Shown here: one piece after another, positions 9,891-18,396 of the stretch
Layout of the letters: each line of letters begins with the position of its first letter
Position numbering within the stretch: position 1 is the first letter of the stretch
Assembly: GCF_032121415.1 (NCBI RefSeq)
Contig: NZ_CP135079.1
Span: 558,001 to 622,000, forward strand
Reading direction: 5' to 3'
DNA from: Streptomyces parvus
GTDB taxonomy: Bacteria; Actinomycetota; Actinomycetes; Streptomycetales; Streptomycetaceae
DNA length: 64,000 nucleotides
Translations under genes and position numbers: made by a program
Notes under the pieces: generated by a model
What the model saw: the letters and a program-made list of their open reading frames with translations, nothing else
Databases searched by the model: none
What the model was told of the DNA's origin: nothing

Positions 9891-10763
9891 ATGACGAATC
9901 CGGCCGAGCGCTTGGTCGACCTGCTCGACCTGGAGCGGATCGAGGTCAACATCTTCCGCGGCCGCAGCCCCGACGAGTCCCTGCAGCGGGTCTTCGGCGG
10001 GCAGGTCGCGGGCCAGGCGCTGGTGGCGGCGGGCCGGACCACCGACGGGGAGCGGCCGGTGCACTCGCTGCACGCCTACTTCCTGCGGCCGGGGCGTCCC
10101 GGGGTGCCGATCGTCTACCAGGTGGAGCGGGTCCGCGACGGCCGGTCCTTCACCACCCGCCGGGTGACGGCGGTCCAGGAGGGCCGGACGATCTTCAACC
10201 TGACGGCGTCCTTCCACCGCCCCGAGGAGGCGGGCTTCGAACACCAGCTGCCGCCCGCCCGGATCGTCCCGGACCCGGAGGAGCTGCCGACGGTCGCCGA
10301 GGAGGTGCGCGAGCATCTGGGCGCGCTGCCGGAGGCGCTGGAGCGGATGGCCCGCCGCCAGCCCTTCGACATCCGTTACGTCGACCGGCTGCGCTGGACG
10401 AAGGACGAGATCCAGGACGCCGATCCGCGCAGCGCGGTGTGGATGCGGGCGGTGGGCCCGCTGGGCGACGACCCGCTGGTGCACACCTGCGCGCTGACGT
10501 ACGCGAGCGACATGACGCTGCTGGACGCGGTCCGCATCCCGGTGGAACCGCTGTGGGGTCCGCGCGGCTTCGACATGGCGTCCCTGGACCATGCCATGTG
10601 GTTCCACCGGCCGTTCCGGGCGGACGAGTGGTTCCTGTACGACCAGGAGTCGCCGATCGCGACGGGCGGGCGGGGCCTGGCGCGGGGCCGGATCTACGAC
10701 CGTGCGGGGCAGCTACTGGTGTCGGTGGTGCAGGAGGGGCTGTTCCGGCGGCTGGAGCAGTAG
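9891..10763 (+). CDS. tesB: Acyl-CoA thioesterase II
   Basis: The 290-residue protein is a double-hotdog TesB-type thioesterase, which hydrolyses acyl-CoA to free fatty acid and CoA. The N-terminal hotdog starts VNIFRGRSPDESLQRVFGGQ and continues VAGQALVAAGRT. The second hotdog contains the conserved LTYASDMTLLDAVRIP and SLDHAMWFHRPFRADEW, matching the region with the catalytic Asp of the E. coli enzyme, and ends QEGLFRRL. It begins 34 bases after the helicase stop, behind GGGAGAGG, and may share its transcript. Confidence 0.92.
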   Translation: MTNPAERLVDLLDLERIEVNIFRGRSPDESLQRVFGGQVAGQALVAAGRTTDGERPVHSLHAYFLRPGRPGVPIVYQVERVRDGRSFTTRRVTAVQEGRTIFNLTASFHRPEEAGFEHQLPPARIVPDPEELPTVAEEVREHLGALPEALERMARRQPFDIRYVDRLRWTKDEIQDADPRSAVWMRAVGPLGDDPLVHTCALTYASDMTLLDAVRIPVEPLWGPRGFDMASLDHAMWFHRPFRADEWFLYDQESPIATGGRGLARGRIYDRAGQLLVSVVQEGLFRRLEQ

Positions 10764-10776
10764 CCCCCCTCCCGGT

Positions 10777-11031
10777 TCATGTGCCGGGCAGCGGGTCCTG
10801 GTCGACCTCGTGGCGGCGGGTGCGGATGTCCGGCGGCGCCGGATGCAGCTTGGCGTCGCAGGACGGGCCGAGGCCGGCCCGCCGCGAGTCGGCCCCGGTC
10901 AGGGGCCGGCCGCAGAGACGGCAGCGGACGAGGCGGCGGCCCTCCGGCGTCCCCTCGTCGGCGGTTGACTCCTCGCGGACCGCTTCGTCGGCCCCGGGCA
11001 GCGGTTCGGGAAAGGCATCGGGTGTGTCCAC
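10777..11031 (-). CDS. Small zinc-ribbon-like protein (DUF6011-type)
   Basis: This is an 84-residue acidic protein. Its core, CRLCGRPLT followed by GLGPSC, supplies three Cys for a likely metal site, as in small DUF6011-type proteins. The function is unknown. It lies between two rightward genes, reads leftward and converges on tesB, ending 13 bases from the tesB stop. Confidence 0.65.
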   Translation of the reverse strand: MDTPDAFPEPLPGADEAVREESTADEGTPEGRRLVRCRLCGRPLTGADSRRAGLGPSCDAKLHPAPPDIRTRRHEVDQDPLPGT

Positions 11032-11198
11032 CCCTCGATGATCCCAGCCCGGGCGGGCCGCCGCCCGCGGCCCAGGGCTTCCCGGCCGGGGCGCCCGGTT
11101 TGCCGAACCGTGCCGGGGCCGCGTTACTGGAGTGAGCCCCTGGCCGCCTGCCGGGCACAGCTCCGTGCGACGGGGCCGGGAGCCGCGGAGGTGCCGGG

Positions 11199-12164
11199 AT
11201 GGACATGATCCACATCCGCGCGGTGAGCCCGCCGGACCTGACCGACGAGGTCGTCGGCCTGCTCTCGGCGGACCCTTGCGTGCTCAACCTGATCGTCCAG
11301 CGCGACGCCGCCCGCCGCCCCGACGGCGACGCCATCGCCTGCGACGTGCTGACGGGGGCGGCCAACGACGTGCTGCGCCGGCTGCGCGCCGTCCGCCTCG
11401 ACCGGCGGGGCTCCCTCGTCATCGAACCCGTCGACATGGCCTTCTCCGGCGCGGCCACCGAAGGCGGGCAGCGCGAGCTGGGGCCGCTGAGCCGGGCGCC
11501 GGTCTGGGAACAGGTGGAGGCACGCATCAGGTCCGGGGGCCGGTACCCGCCGAGCTTCTACCTCTACCTGGTCATCGCGGGACTGATCGGTTCGGTCGGC
11601 ATCGTCACCAACTCGCAGATCCTGATCGTCGGTGCGATGGTCGTCGGGCCGGAGTACGGCGCCATCGTCAGCGTGGCGCTGGGGATCGACCGGCGCCTCC
11701 CGCCCATGGTGCGCAGCGGGCTGACCGCCCTGGGCGTCGGATTCCTCCTCACCATCGTGGTCACCTTCCTCTTCGCCCTCCTCATCCGGGGTTTCGGGCT
11801 GGAGTCGGAGGCGTTCGACCGGGGGCTGCGGCCCGTCTCCAATCTCATCAACACGCCGAACTTCTTCTCCGTCGCCGTCGCGACCCTGGCCGGGACCGTC
11901 GGGATCGTGTCGCTCACCGAGGCCAGGACGAGCGCCCTGCTCGGGGTGTTCATCTCCGTGACGACGATCCCGGCCGCCGCGGACATCGCCGTCTCCACGG
12001 CGTTCACCAGCTGGTCCGATGTCCGGGGCTCGGCCATCCAGCTCGTCGTCAACATCCTCGTGCTGATCGCGGTGGGCACGGCCACGCTCAAGGCCCAGCG
12101 CGCGATCTGGCAACGGATCCGCCGACGGCGCGACCGCGACCGCGAGATCGCCGAAGAGGCCTGA
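11199..12164 (+). CDS. DUF389 membrane protein
   Basis: The protein has 321 residues. Residues 1-100 are soluble and ferredoxin-like (IRAVSPPDLTDEVVGLL). Five to six membrane segments follow, including IAGLIGSVGIVTNSQILIVG, VGPEYGAIVSVALGI and NFFSVAVATLAGTVGIVSLT. This layout matches the DUF389 (TIGR00341-type) family of unknown function. The ATG at 11199 follows a GGAGGTG element. The next gene starts 22 bases after its stop, so the two may be co-transcribed. Confidence 0.8.
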   Translation: MDMIHIRAVSPPDLTDEVVGLLSADPCVLNLIVQRDAARRPDGDAIACDVLTGAANDVLRRLRAVRLDRRGSLVIEPVDMAFSGAATEGGQRELGPLSRAPVWEQVEARIRSGGRYPPSFYLYLVIAGLIGSVGIVTNSQILIVGAMVVGPEYGAIVSVALGIDRRLPPMVRSGLTALGVGFLLTIVVTFLFALLIRGFGLESEAFDRGLRPVSNLINTPNFFSVAVATLAGTVGIVSLTEARTSALLGVFISVTTIPAAADIAVSTAFTSWSDVRGSAIQLVVNILVLIAVGTATLKAQRAIWQRIRRRRDRDREIAEEA

Positions 12165-12186
12165 GGAACACCGGAAGGGGCCCTCC

Positions 12187-13650
12187 ATGGACCAGGAAGC
12201 CGAGGCGCCGCTGCGCGCCGCACCGCACGCGACGCCGGCCGAACGCGCGGCGCTGGGCAAGGCCGCCCGCCGGAAGGCACCCCGGTCGAGCCATGCGGAG
12301 TTCACCGCGTCGCCGCACCGGCCCGATCCGCTGACCGTCCTCGAGACGCAGTCGGCGGAGCGGGTTCCCGAGCTGGTCCCGATCCGCTATGCCCGGATGA
12401 CCGAGTCCCCGTTCCGCTTCTACCGGGGCGCGGCAGCGGTGATGGCCGCCGACCTGGCCGGCACCCCGGTCTCCGGGATCCGGGCGCAGTTGTGCGGGGA
12501 CGCCCATCTGCTGAACTTCCGGCTGCTGGCCTCTCCCGAGCGGAATCTGCTCTTCGACATCAACGACTTCGACGAGACGCTGCCGGGGCCCTGGGAGTGG
12601 GACGTCAAACGGCTCGCGGCGAGCCTCGTCATCGCGGGGCGGGCGAACGGCTTCAGCCACCGGGAGCGGGCCGGGATCGTCCGAGCCGCCGTCCGCTCGT
12701 ACCGGGCGGCGATGGCCCGGTTCGCGGGCATGCGCAATCTGGAGGTCTGGTACGCGCGGACGGACGCCGAGCGGCTGCGCGCGGTGGCCGCGGAGCAGCT
12801 GGGCGGACGGGGGCGCAGGAATGTCGACCGGGCGTTGGGGAAGGCCCGGTCCCGGGACAGTCTGCAGGCGTTCGGGAAGCTCGCCGGGGTGGTCGACGGG
12901 CGGCTGCGGATCGCGGCGGACCCGCCGATGGTCGTCCCGCTGACCGACCTGGCGCCCGGGGTGGACCGGGATGCGGTGTTCCGGCAGTTCGGCGGCATGC
13001 TGGCGGGGTACGCGCGCAGCCTGCCGTCCGACCGGCGCAGCCTCCTGGAGGACTTCGCGCTGGTGGACGTGGCCCGGAAGGTCGTCGGTGTGGGCAGCGT
13101 CGGCACCCGGTGCTGGATCGTCCTGCTGCTCGGCCGGGACGGCGGGGATCCGCTGCTGCTCCAGGCCAAGGAGGCCGGTCCCTCGGTGCTGGCCGAGTAC
13201 ACCGGGGCGAGCCGGTACGCGAACCAGGGGGAACGGGTGGTCGCGGGGCAGCGCCTGATGCAGGCGGCCGGTGACATCTTCCTCGGCTGGGAGCGGGCCG
13301 ACGGCCTCGACGGCCGGAGCCGGGACTTCTATGTGCGCCAGTTGCGCGACTGGAAGGGCATCGCCGAACCGGAGTCGATGGTGCCGAAGGGGATGCGGGT
13401 GTTCGGCGAGGTCTGCGGGTCCACGCTGGCCCGCGCGCATGCCAGGTCCGGGGACCGGATCGCCATCGCCGGCTATCTGGGCGGGAAGGATGTCTTCGAC
13501 CGGGCGATCGCCACGTTCGCGGAGTCGTACGCGGACCGCAACGAGCTGGATCACCGGGCGCTGGTCGACGCGGTGGCGGCGGGGCGGCTGCCCGCGGCCG
13601 GCGTGAACGGCGCCTCCGGTGCGGACGGTCTTCCGGGGCCGGGCGGCTGA
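12187..13650 (+). CDS. DUF2252 family protein (kinase-fold-like)
   Basis: The 487-residue protein matches the DUF2252 family, with LVPIRYARMTESPFRFYRG, then QLCGDAHLLNFRLLASPERN and LLFDINDFDETLPGPWEWD. The last two resemble the catalytic and metal-binding loops of kinase-like phosphotransferases. Later come KVVGVGSVGTRCWIVLL and a C-terminal RAHARSGD. The reaction is not known. It follows the DUF389 gene closely, and the two may form a small operon. Confidence 0.8.
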   Translation: MDQEAEAPLRAAPHATPAERAALGKAARRKAPRSSHAEFTASPHRPDPLTVLETQSAERVPELVPIRYARMTESPFRFYRGAAAVMAADLAGTPVSGIRAQLCGDAHLLNFRLLASPERNLLFDINDFDETLPGPWEWDVKRLAASLVIAGRANGFSHRERAGIVRAAVRSYRAAMARFAGMRNLEVWYARTDAERLRAVAAEQLGGRGRRNVDRALGKARSRDSLQAFGKLAGVVDGRLRIAADPPMVVPLTDLAPGVDRDAVFRQFGGMLAGYARSLPSDRRSLLEDFALVDVARKVVGVGSVGTRCWIVLLLGRDGGDPLLLQAKEAGPSVLAEYTGASRYANQGERVVAGQRLMQAAGDIFLGWERADGLDGRSRDFYVRQLRDWKGIAEPESMVPKGMRVFGEVCGSTLARAHARSGDRIAIAGYLGGKDVFDRAIATFAESYADRNELDHRALVDAVAAGRLPAAGVNGASGADGLPGPGG

Positions 13651-13836
13651 CCTTTCGCACCGGAGGGTGTGTCCTGGGCGGCGGAGGGCGGCGCGGTCGG
13701 CTGCCGCGTGGTATCCCGGCGTGAAGCCGTGGGGGTGTGCGCCCCTGTCCGATGTCCGGCGGCCGGAGGTGTGCCCGTGCCCGGCGGCCGGGGGATGCCG
13801 CTTTCCCGACCGTCGTCACGCCGAGGAGCCGAGACC

Positions 13837-15180
13837 ATGCCGACCACGCCTCCGGACATCCCCGCCGCCGAGCCGGAGGACCCGTACGCGGCGGTCCGTA
13901 CGAGGAAGTACGCGGTGCTGCTGCTGATGGCGGCCGTTCTCGGGGTGCCGGTCTCCGCGATCGCGTTCGGCTTCCTGGCGCTGGTCTCGGAGCTCCAGTC
14001 GCTGACGTACACGGAGCTGCCGAAGGCGCTGGGGTTCGCGGCGACCCCGTCGTGGTGGCCCGTTCCGCTGCTCGGGGTCGCCGGGCTCCTGGTCGGGCTC
14101 GTCGTGCGCCGGCTGCCGGGCGGGGGCGGCCACCGCCCGGCGGAGGGGCTGGTGTCCACCGGCGCCCCGCCCGCGGCGGATCTGCCCGGGATCGTGCTCG
14201 CGGCGCTCGTCTCGCTGGGCGTGGGCGCGGTGCTGGGTCCGGAGGCGCCCCTGATCGCGCTGGGCGGCGGGCTGGCGGTCTGGGCGGCGGGCCGCGTCAA
14301 GCGGGACCTGCCACCGGATGCGCGGGCCCTGGTCGGGGCGTCCGGGAGCTTCGCCGCGGTGAGCGCCCTGCTGGGGTCCCCGCTGCTGGGCGCGTTCCTG
14401 CTGATGGAGGTGGCGGGTCTGGCCGGGCCGATGCTGGGCGTGGTCCTGGTGCCCGGGCTGCTCTCGGCGGGGATCGGCGCGCTGATGTTCACGGGGCTCG
14501 GTTCCTGGACGGGGCTGGGCACGTACTCCCTGGCGCTGGGCGAGGTGCCGTCGGCGGCCACCCCGGATGCCGCCGGGTTCGGATGGGCGCTGGTCCTCGG
14601 GGGCGCGGCGGCGTTCACGGGCGCGGGCATCCGCCGGCTGTCGCTGGCCCTCCAGGAACGCGTGGAGCGGCGGACGGTGGTGGCCACGGCGGTGATGGGC
14701 CTGGTCGTCGGAGCGCTGGCACTGGTGTACGCCGAGACGTCGGGCAAGGACGGTTCCGAGGTGCTGTACTCGGGCGAGCACGAACTGGGCCACCTCCTGT
14801 CCGCGGGCGCGGAGTACTCGGTCGGCGCGCTCGTGCTGCTCATCGTCTGCAAGTCGCTCGCCTACTGCGCCTCGTTGAGCTGCTTCCGGGGCGGCCCGGT
14901 CTTCCCCGCGATGTTCGTGGGCGCGGTGGGCGGTATCGCGCTGTCCCATCTGCCGGGGCTGCATCTCACGGCGGGTTTCGCGATGGGCGTCGGGGCCATG
15001 TGTGTGGCGATGCTGCGGCTGCCGATGACCTCGGTGCTCCTGGCGACGCTTCTGCTGGGCAGGGAGGGGCTCACCGTGATGCCTCTGGTGATCGTGTCGG
15101 TGGTGGTCGCGTACGTGGTCACTCTCCGGCTGACGCCCGCGCCGGTGGACCGGGACGGGGCACGGACCGGGGCCACCTAG
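13837..15180 (+). CDS. ClC-type chloride channel/antiporter family protein
   Basis: The protein has 447 residues and about ten hydrophobic segments. It carries LGPEAPLIALGGGLA, corresponding to the filter region with the gating Glu of ClC proteins, and a second conserved region, CFRGGPVFPAMFVGAVGG (normally GGxFxP). The first filter motif GSGIP is degenerate (STGAPP), so the transported anion is uncertain. ATG 13837 follows GAGGAG at 13823-13828. The frame is open upstream to 13669 but lacks a ribosome site there. A 186-base gap separates it from the DUF2252 gene. Confidence 0.82.
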   Translation: MPTTPPDIPAAEPEDPYAAVRTRKYAVLLLMAAVLGVPVSAIAFGFLALVSELQSLTYTELPKALGFAATPSWWPVPLLGVAGLLVGLVVRRLPGGGGHRPAEGLVSTGAPPAADLPGIVLAALVSLGVGAVLGPEAPLIALGGGLAVWAAGRVKRDLPPDARALVGASGSFAAVSALLGSPLLGAFLLMEVAGLAGPMLGVVLVPGLLSAGIGALMFTGLGSWTGLGTYSLALGEVPSAATPDAAGFGWALVLGGAAAFTGAGIRRLSLALQERVERRTVVATAVMGLVVGALALVYAETSGKDGSEVLYSGEHELGHLLSAGAEYSVGALVLLIVCKSLAYCASLSCFRGGPVFPAMFVGAVGGIALSHLPGLHLTAGFAMGVGAMCVAMLRLPMTSVLLATLLLGREGLTVMPLVIVSVVVAYVVTLRLTPAPVDRDGARTGAT

Positions 15181-15187
15181 AATCTCT

Positions 15188-15207
15188 TCCCTGATCAGGG
15201 ATACGAT
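15188..15207 (+). promoter_or_regulatory. Palindromic operator and -10 for the XRE-cupin gene
   Basis: TCCCTGATCAGGGA at 15188-15201 is a perfect 14-bp palindrome. It is followed by TACGAT (15202-15207), a good -10 hexamer only 7 bases before the ATG at 15215. That spacing suggests a leaderless transcript, with the palindrome in the core promoter where a repressor could block it. Autoregulation by the gene it precedes is inferred. Confidence 0.55.
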
Positions 15208-15214
15208 CCCGAAT

Positions 15215-15793
15215 ATGGGAGATGTGATCGAGGAGCCGGACCCCCTGGGCGTCCGGCTCGCCGTGCGACTGGCGGACCTGCGCACCGAGCACGGCTGGTC
15301 CCTGGACGAGCTGGCCCGCCGCAGCGGGGTGAGCCGGTCGACGCTTTCGCGGCTGGAGCGCTGCGAGGTGAGCCCGACCGCCGCACTGCTCGGGCGGCTG
15401 TGCACGGTCTACGGCCGGACGATGTCCCGCCTCCTGATGGAGGTGGAGGCCGAGCCCCCGCCCCTGGTGCCCGCGGCGCGGCAGACGGTCTGGCGCGACG
15501 AGGCGGCCGGGTTCGTCCGGCGGTCGGTCTCGCCGCCGCATCCCGGGCTGCGCGCCGAGGTCGTCGAGTCCGTCCTCGAACCGGGTGCGTCGATCGCCTA
15601 CGAGAACGCGCCGGTGCCCGGTGTCGAGCAGCACATCTGGGTAGGGGAAGGCACGGTGGAGGTGACGGTCGCCGAGGTGGCGCACACCGTGCGCACCGGG
15701 GACTGCCTCCGCTTCAGGCTGCACGGCCCGTCCCGCTTCCGCTGCGCGGGACCGGAGCGGGCCCGCTACGCCCTGGTGATCGTCCTGCCCTGA
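15215..15793 (+). CDS. XRE-family regulator with C-terminal cupin
   Basis: The 192-residue protein has an N-terminal helix-turn-helix (about 10-65, LDELARRSGVSRSTLSRLER) and a C-terminal cupin barrel (about 100-190, with EQHIWVGEGTVEVTV and GDCLRFRLHGP). Such regulators bind DNA and sense a small ligand in the cupin. It starts 34 bases after the channel gene, but its own palindromic promoter suggests separate control. The GNAT gene 64 bases downstream is a likely co-regulated partner, as in many XRE-cupin/GNAT pairs. Confidence 0.88.
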   Translation: MGDVIEEPDPLGVRLAVRLADLRTEHGWSLDELARRSGVSRSTLSRLERCEVSPTAALLGRLCTVYGRTMSRLLMEVEAEPPPLVPAARQTVWRDEAAGFVRRSVSPPHPGLRAEVVESVLEPGASIAYENAPVPGVEQHIWVGEGTVEVTVAEVAHTVRTGDCLRFRLHGPSRFRCAGPERARYALVIVLP

Positions 15794-15857
15794 CTCCGGC
15801 TCCGTGCCTCTTTCCGTTCCGCGCCCGTCGACCGTTCCACGCGAAAGGACCCCGCCC

Positions 15858-16382
15858 ATGACCGAGATCGTCCACGTGTCCGCCCCCGAGCTGGTCACGT
15901 ACGCCGACGACCTGGCCGGCCTGCTGGTCGAGACCGTCGAGGAGGGGTCCTCGGTGGGCTTCCTGGCCCCGTTGGACCGGGAGGCGGCCGCCATCTGGTG
16001 GCGGGAGCGGGCCGCCGCCGTGGAGGCCGGGAGCATCGGCATCTGGATCGCCCGCGAGGGCGGCCGGGTCTCCGGGACGATCGCCCTGGTCCGCGCGCCG
16101 CTGCCGAACGCCCGCCACCGCGCGGAGGTCGCCAAGCTGATGGTCCGCCCCTCCGCGCGCGGCCAGGGGCTCGGCGGAGCCCTGCTCGCGGCGGTGGAGG
16201 CGTACGCGGCGACCGAGGGCATCACGCTGCTGATCCTGGACACCGAGAGCGGCAGTCTGGCCGAGCAGGTCTACTGCGGGGCGGGGTGGACGAAGGTCGG
16301 GAGCGTGCCGGGATACGCGGCCGATCCGGCGGGCAGTCTCAAGCCGACGACCTTCTACTACAAGGAGCTCGCCGCTCCGTGA
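15858..16382 (+). CDS. GNAT family N-acetyltransferase
   Basis: The 174-residue protein carries the acetyl-CoA binding motif A, KLMVRPSARGQGLGGALLAA, followed by ITLLILDTESGSLAEQVYCG and the C-terminal aromatic segment TTFYYKEL. The substrate is unknown. The ATG at 15858 follows GAAAGGA. It probably belongs to the regulon of the XRE-cupin protein just upstream. Confidence 0.85.
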   Translation: MTEIVHVSAPELVTYADDLAGLLVETVEEGSSVGFLAPLDREAAAIWWRERAAAVEAGSIGIWIAREGGRVSGTIALVRAPLPNARHRAEVAKLMVRPSARGQGLGGALLAAVEAYAATEGITLLILDTESGSLAEQVYCGAGWTKVGSVPGYAADPAGSLKPTTFYYKELAAP

Positions 16383-16432
16383 GCGGCGGACGGCACAATG
16401 AGCGGCACCACGCAAGGAACAGGGAGAGCTTC

Positions 16433-16921
16433 ATGACGCTGCACGACATTCCGCTGCGCACCCTCGCAGGCGAGCCGACCACGCTGGGCGCGTACAGCGG
16501 CCGGACCGTCCTGGTGGTGAACGTGGCCTCCAAGTGCGGGCTCACCCCGCAGTACGAGGGCCTGGAGCGGCTGCAGCAGAACTACGGGGACCGCGGCCTG
16601 ACCGTGCTCGGCGTCCCGTGCAACCAGTTCGCCGGGCAGGAGCCGGGCAGTGCCGAGGAGATCCAGACGTTCTGCTCGACGACGTACGGGGTGAGCTTCC
16701 CGCTGCTGGAGAAGATCGACGTCAACGGTGGCGACCGGCACCCGCTGTACGCGGAGCTGACGCAGCTGGCGGACGCGGACGGGGAGGCCGGGGACGTCCA
16801 GTGGAACTTCGAGAAGTTCGTGATCTCGCCGGCCGGTGAGCCGGTGGCCCGGATCCGCCCGCGCTCGGAGCCCGAGTCCACGGAGGTCGTGGCGGCGATC
16901 GAGGCGCACCTGCCGGGCTGA
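16433..16921 (+). CDS. Glutathione peroxidase-like thiol peroxidase
   Basis: This 162-residue enzyme has a complete set of family residues. The peroxidatic Cys is at position 35 in NVASKCGLTPQY and is encoded by TGC, so it is not a selenoprotein. Gln65 lies in CNQFAGQEPG, and Trp in VQWNFEKF completes the catalytic group. Streptomyces lack glutathione, so the bacterial form most likely reduces peroxides with thioredoxin or mycothiol-linked donors. The start follows AGGGAGAG. Confidence 0.9.
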   Translation: MTLHDIPLRTLAGEPTTLGAYSGRTVLVVNVASKCGLTPQYEGLERLQQNYGDRGLTVLGVPCNQFAGQEPGSAEEIQTFCSTTYGVSFPLLEKIDVNGGDRHPLYAELTQLADADGEAGDVQWNFEKFVISPAGEPVARIRPRSEPESTEVVAAIEAHLPG

Positions 16922-16928
16922 GCCCTCG

Positions 16929-16968
16929 GGAAGGGGCGGCCGGGGAGGTGTCCCCGGCCGCCCCTTCC
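16929..16968. terminator. Bidirectional perfect-stem terminator
   Basis: An 18-bp perfect stem (16929-16946 with 16951-16968) closes on the loop GGTG. It lies between the convergent peroxidase and acyl-CoA dehydrogenase genes, so it can end both transcripts. Confidence 0.85.
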
Positions 16969-16985
16969 GTACGTCCGCTTCTCCG

Positions 16986-18212
16986 CTAGCGGATCGGCAT
17001 GCCCGAGAGCGTGCGGGCGATCACCAGGCGCTGGATCTCGCTGGTGCCCTCGAAGATGGTGTAGATGGCCGCGTCGCGGTGCATGCGCTCGACCGGGTAC
17101 TCGCGGGTGAAGCCGTTGCCGCCGAGGATCTGGATCGCCTGCGCGGTGACGTCCCGGGCGGTCTCGCTCGCGTAGAGCTTCGACATGGAGCCCTCGGCCG
17201 AGGTGAACGGCTTGCCGGTGGTGGCCATCCAGGAGGCTCGCCAGACCAGCAGCCGGGCCGCGTCGATGCGGGTGCGCATGTCGGCGAGCTGGAAGGCGAT
17301 GCCCTGGTTGTCGATGATCGGGCGGCCGAACTGGCTGCGGGTCTTCGCGTAGTCGAGGGCGACCTCGTAGGCGGCGCGGGCGGTGCCGACGGCCATCGCG
17401 CCGACGGCCGGGCGGGAGGCCTCGAAGGTGGCCATCGCCGCGTTCTTGAGCCGCTCGCCGCCCGCCTTGGCGCGCTCCCGGGCGCGGGCGAGGCGCTCGT
17501 CGAGCTTCTCCTTGCCGCCGAGCAGGCAGTGCCCGGGGACGCGGACGTCATCCAGGACCACCTCGGCGGTGTGGGAGGCGCGGATGCCGTGCTTCTTGAA
17601 CTTCTGGCCCTGGGAGAGCCCGGGGGTGTTCGGCGGCACGATGAAGGAGGCGTGGCCCTTGGAGCCGATGTCGGGGTCGACGACGGCGACGACCACGTGG
17701 ACGCCTGCTATGCCGCCGTTGGTCGCCCAGGTCTTGGTGCCGTTGAGGACCCACTCGTCCTTGGCCTCGTCGTAGACGGCCCGGGTGCGCATCGAGGCGA
17801 CGTCGGAGCCGGCGTCGGGCTCGGAGGAGCAGAAGGCGGCGACCTTCACATCGTCGGCGTCGCCGTACATCTGCGGGATCCAGGTGCCGATCTGCTCCTC
17901 GGTACCGTTGGCGAGGACGCCGACGGCCGCCAGGCCCGTACCGACGATCGACAGGGCGATGCCGGCGTCGCCCCAGAAGAGCTCCTCCATAGCCATGGGG
18001 ATGCCCAGACCCGTAGGGTCGAAGAACTGCTGGGCGTAGAAGTCCAGGGAGTAGATGCCGACCTTGGCCGCTTCCTGGATGACGGGCCAGGGCGTTTCCT
18101 CACGCTCGTCCCACTCGGCGGCGGCGGGGCGGATGACATCCGCCGCGAAGCCGTGGAGCCACTCCTTGACCTGCTTCTGGTCGTCGTTGAGCTCAAGCGT
18201 GAACTCGGCCAT
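16986..18212 (-). CDS. Acyl-CoA dehydrogenase
   Basis: The 408-residue flavoenzyme introduces the alpha-beta double bond in acyl-CoA. The N-terminal helical domain is followed by the FAD/substrate motif VAAFCSSEPDAGSDVASMRT and the family segment GTKTWATNGGIAGV. The C-terminal domain has QILGGNGFTREYPVERMHRD and IFEGTSEIQRLVIARTL, which contains the Glu at the catalytic-base position of most members. ATG 18212 is chosen because GGAGGG precedes it by four bases. The frame continues upstream to 18263 across the divergent promoter. The TetR regulator facing it probably controls it. Confidence 0.92.
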   Translation of the reverse strand: MAEFTLELNDDQKQVKEWLHGFAADVIRPAAAEWDEREETPWPVIQEAAKVGIYSLDFYAQQFFDPTGLGIPMAMEELFWGDAGIALSIVGTGLAAVGVLANGTEEQIGTWIPQMYGDADDVKVAAFCSSEPDAGSDVASMRTRAVYDEAKDEWVLNGTKTWATNGGIAGVHVVVAVVDPDIGSKGHASFIVPPNTPGLSQGQKFKKHGIRASHTAEVVLDDVRVPGHCLLGGKEKLDERLARARERAKAGGERLKNAAMATFEASRPAVGAMAVGTARAAYEVALDYAKTRSQFGRPIIDNQGIAFQLADMRTRIDAARLLVWRASWMATTGKPFTSAEGSMSKLYASETARDVTAQAIQILGGNGFTREYPVERMHRDAAIYTIFEGTSEIQRLVIARTLSGMPIR

Positions 18213-18245
18213 GTTTCCCTCCAGGCACTGCGGCGAAAACCACGC

Positions 18246-18283
18246 GTTACTCGCGGTAACCACAGTCTGTTACCGGCAAGTAG
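18246..18283. promoter_or_regulatory. Paired TetR-type operator candidates
   Basis: GTTACTCGCGGTAAC (18246-18260) is an inverted repeat. A related site, GTTACCGGCAAGTAG (18269-18283), lies close by; read on the minus strand the first is GTTACCGCGAGTAAC, so both share GTTACCG and AGTA. They sit in the 184-base gap between the divergent acyl-CoA dehydrogenase and TetR genes, which suggests binding by that TetR protein. Confidence 0.5.
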
Positions 18284-18396
18284 GTACTGTCAACCGTCAT
18301 GGAGCCGATCCGGCGCCCGCCCCCTGGAGTGTTACGTTGCGCGGGCGTGCAGGAGCGGTGCGACGACATCGCGTGGCCAGGGGTGGGAGAGACGAC

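Noticed and set aside
16433-16921. Possible selenoprotein glutathione peroxidase
   Set aside because: The catalytic residue is an ordinary TGC Cys codon and there is no in-frame TGA.
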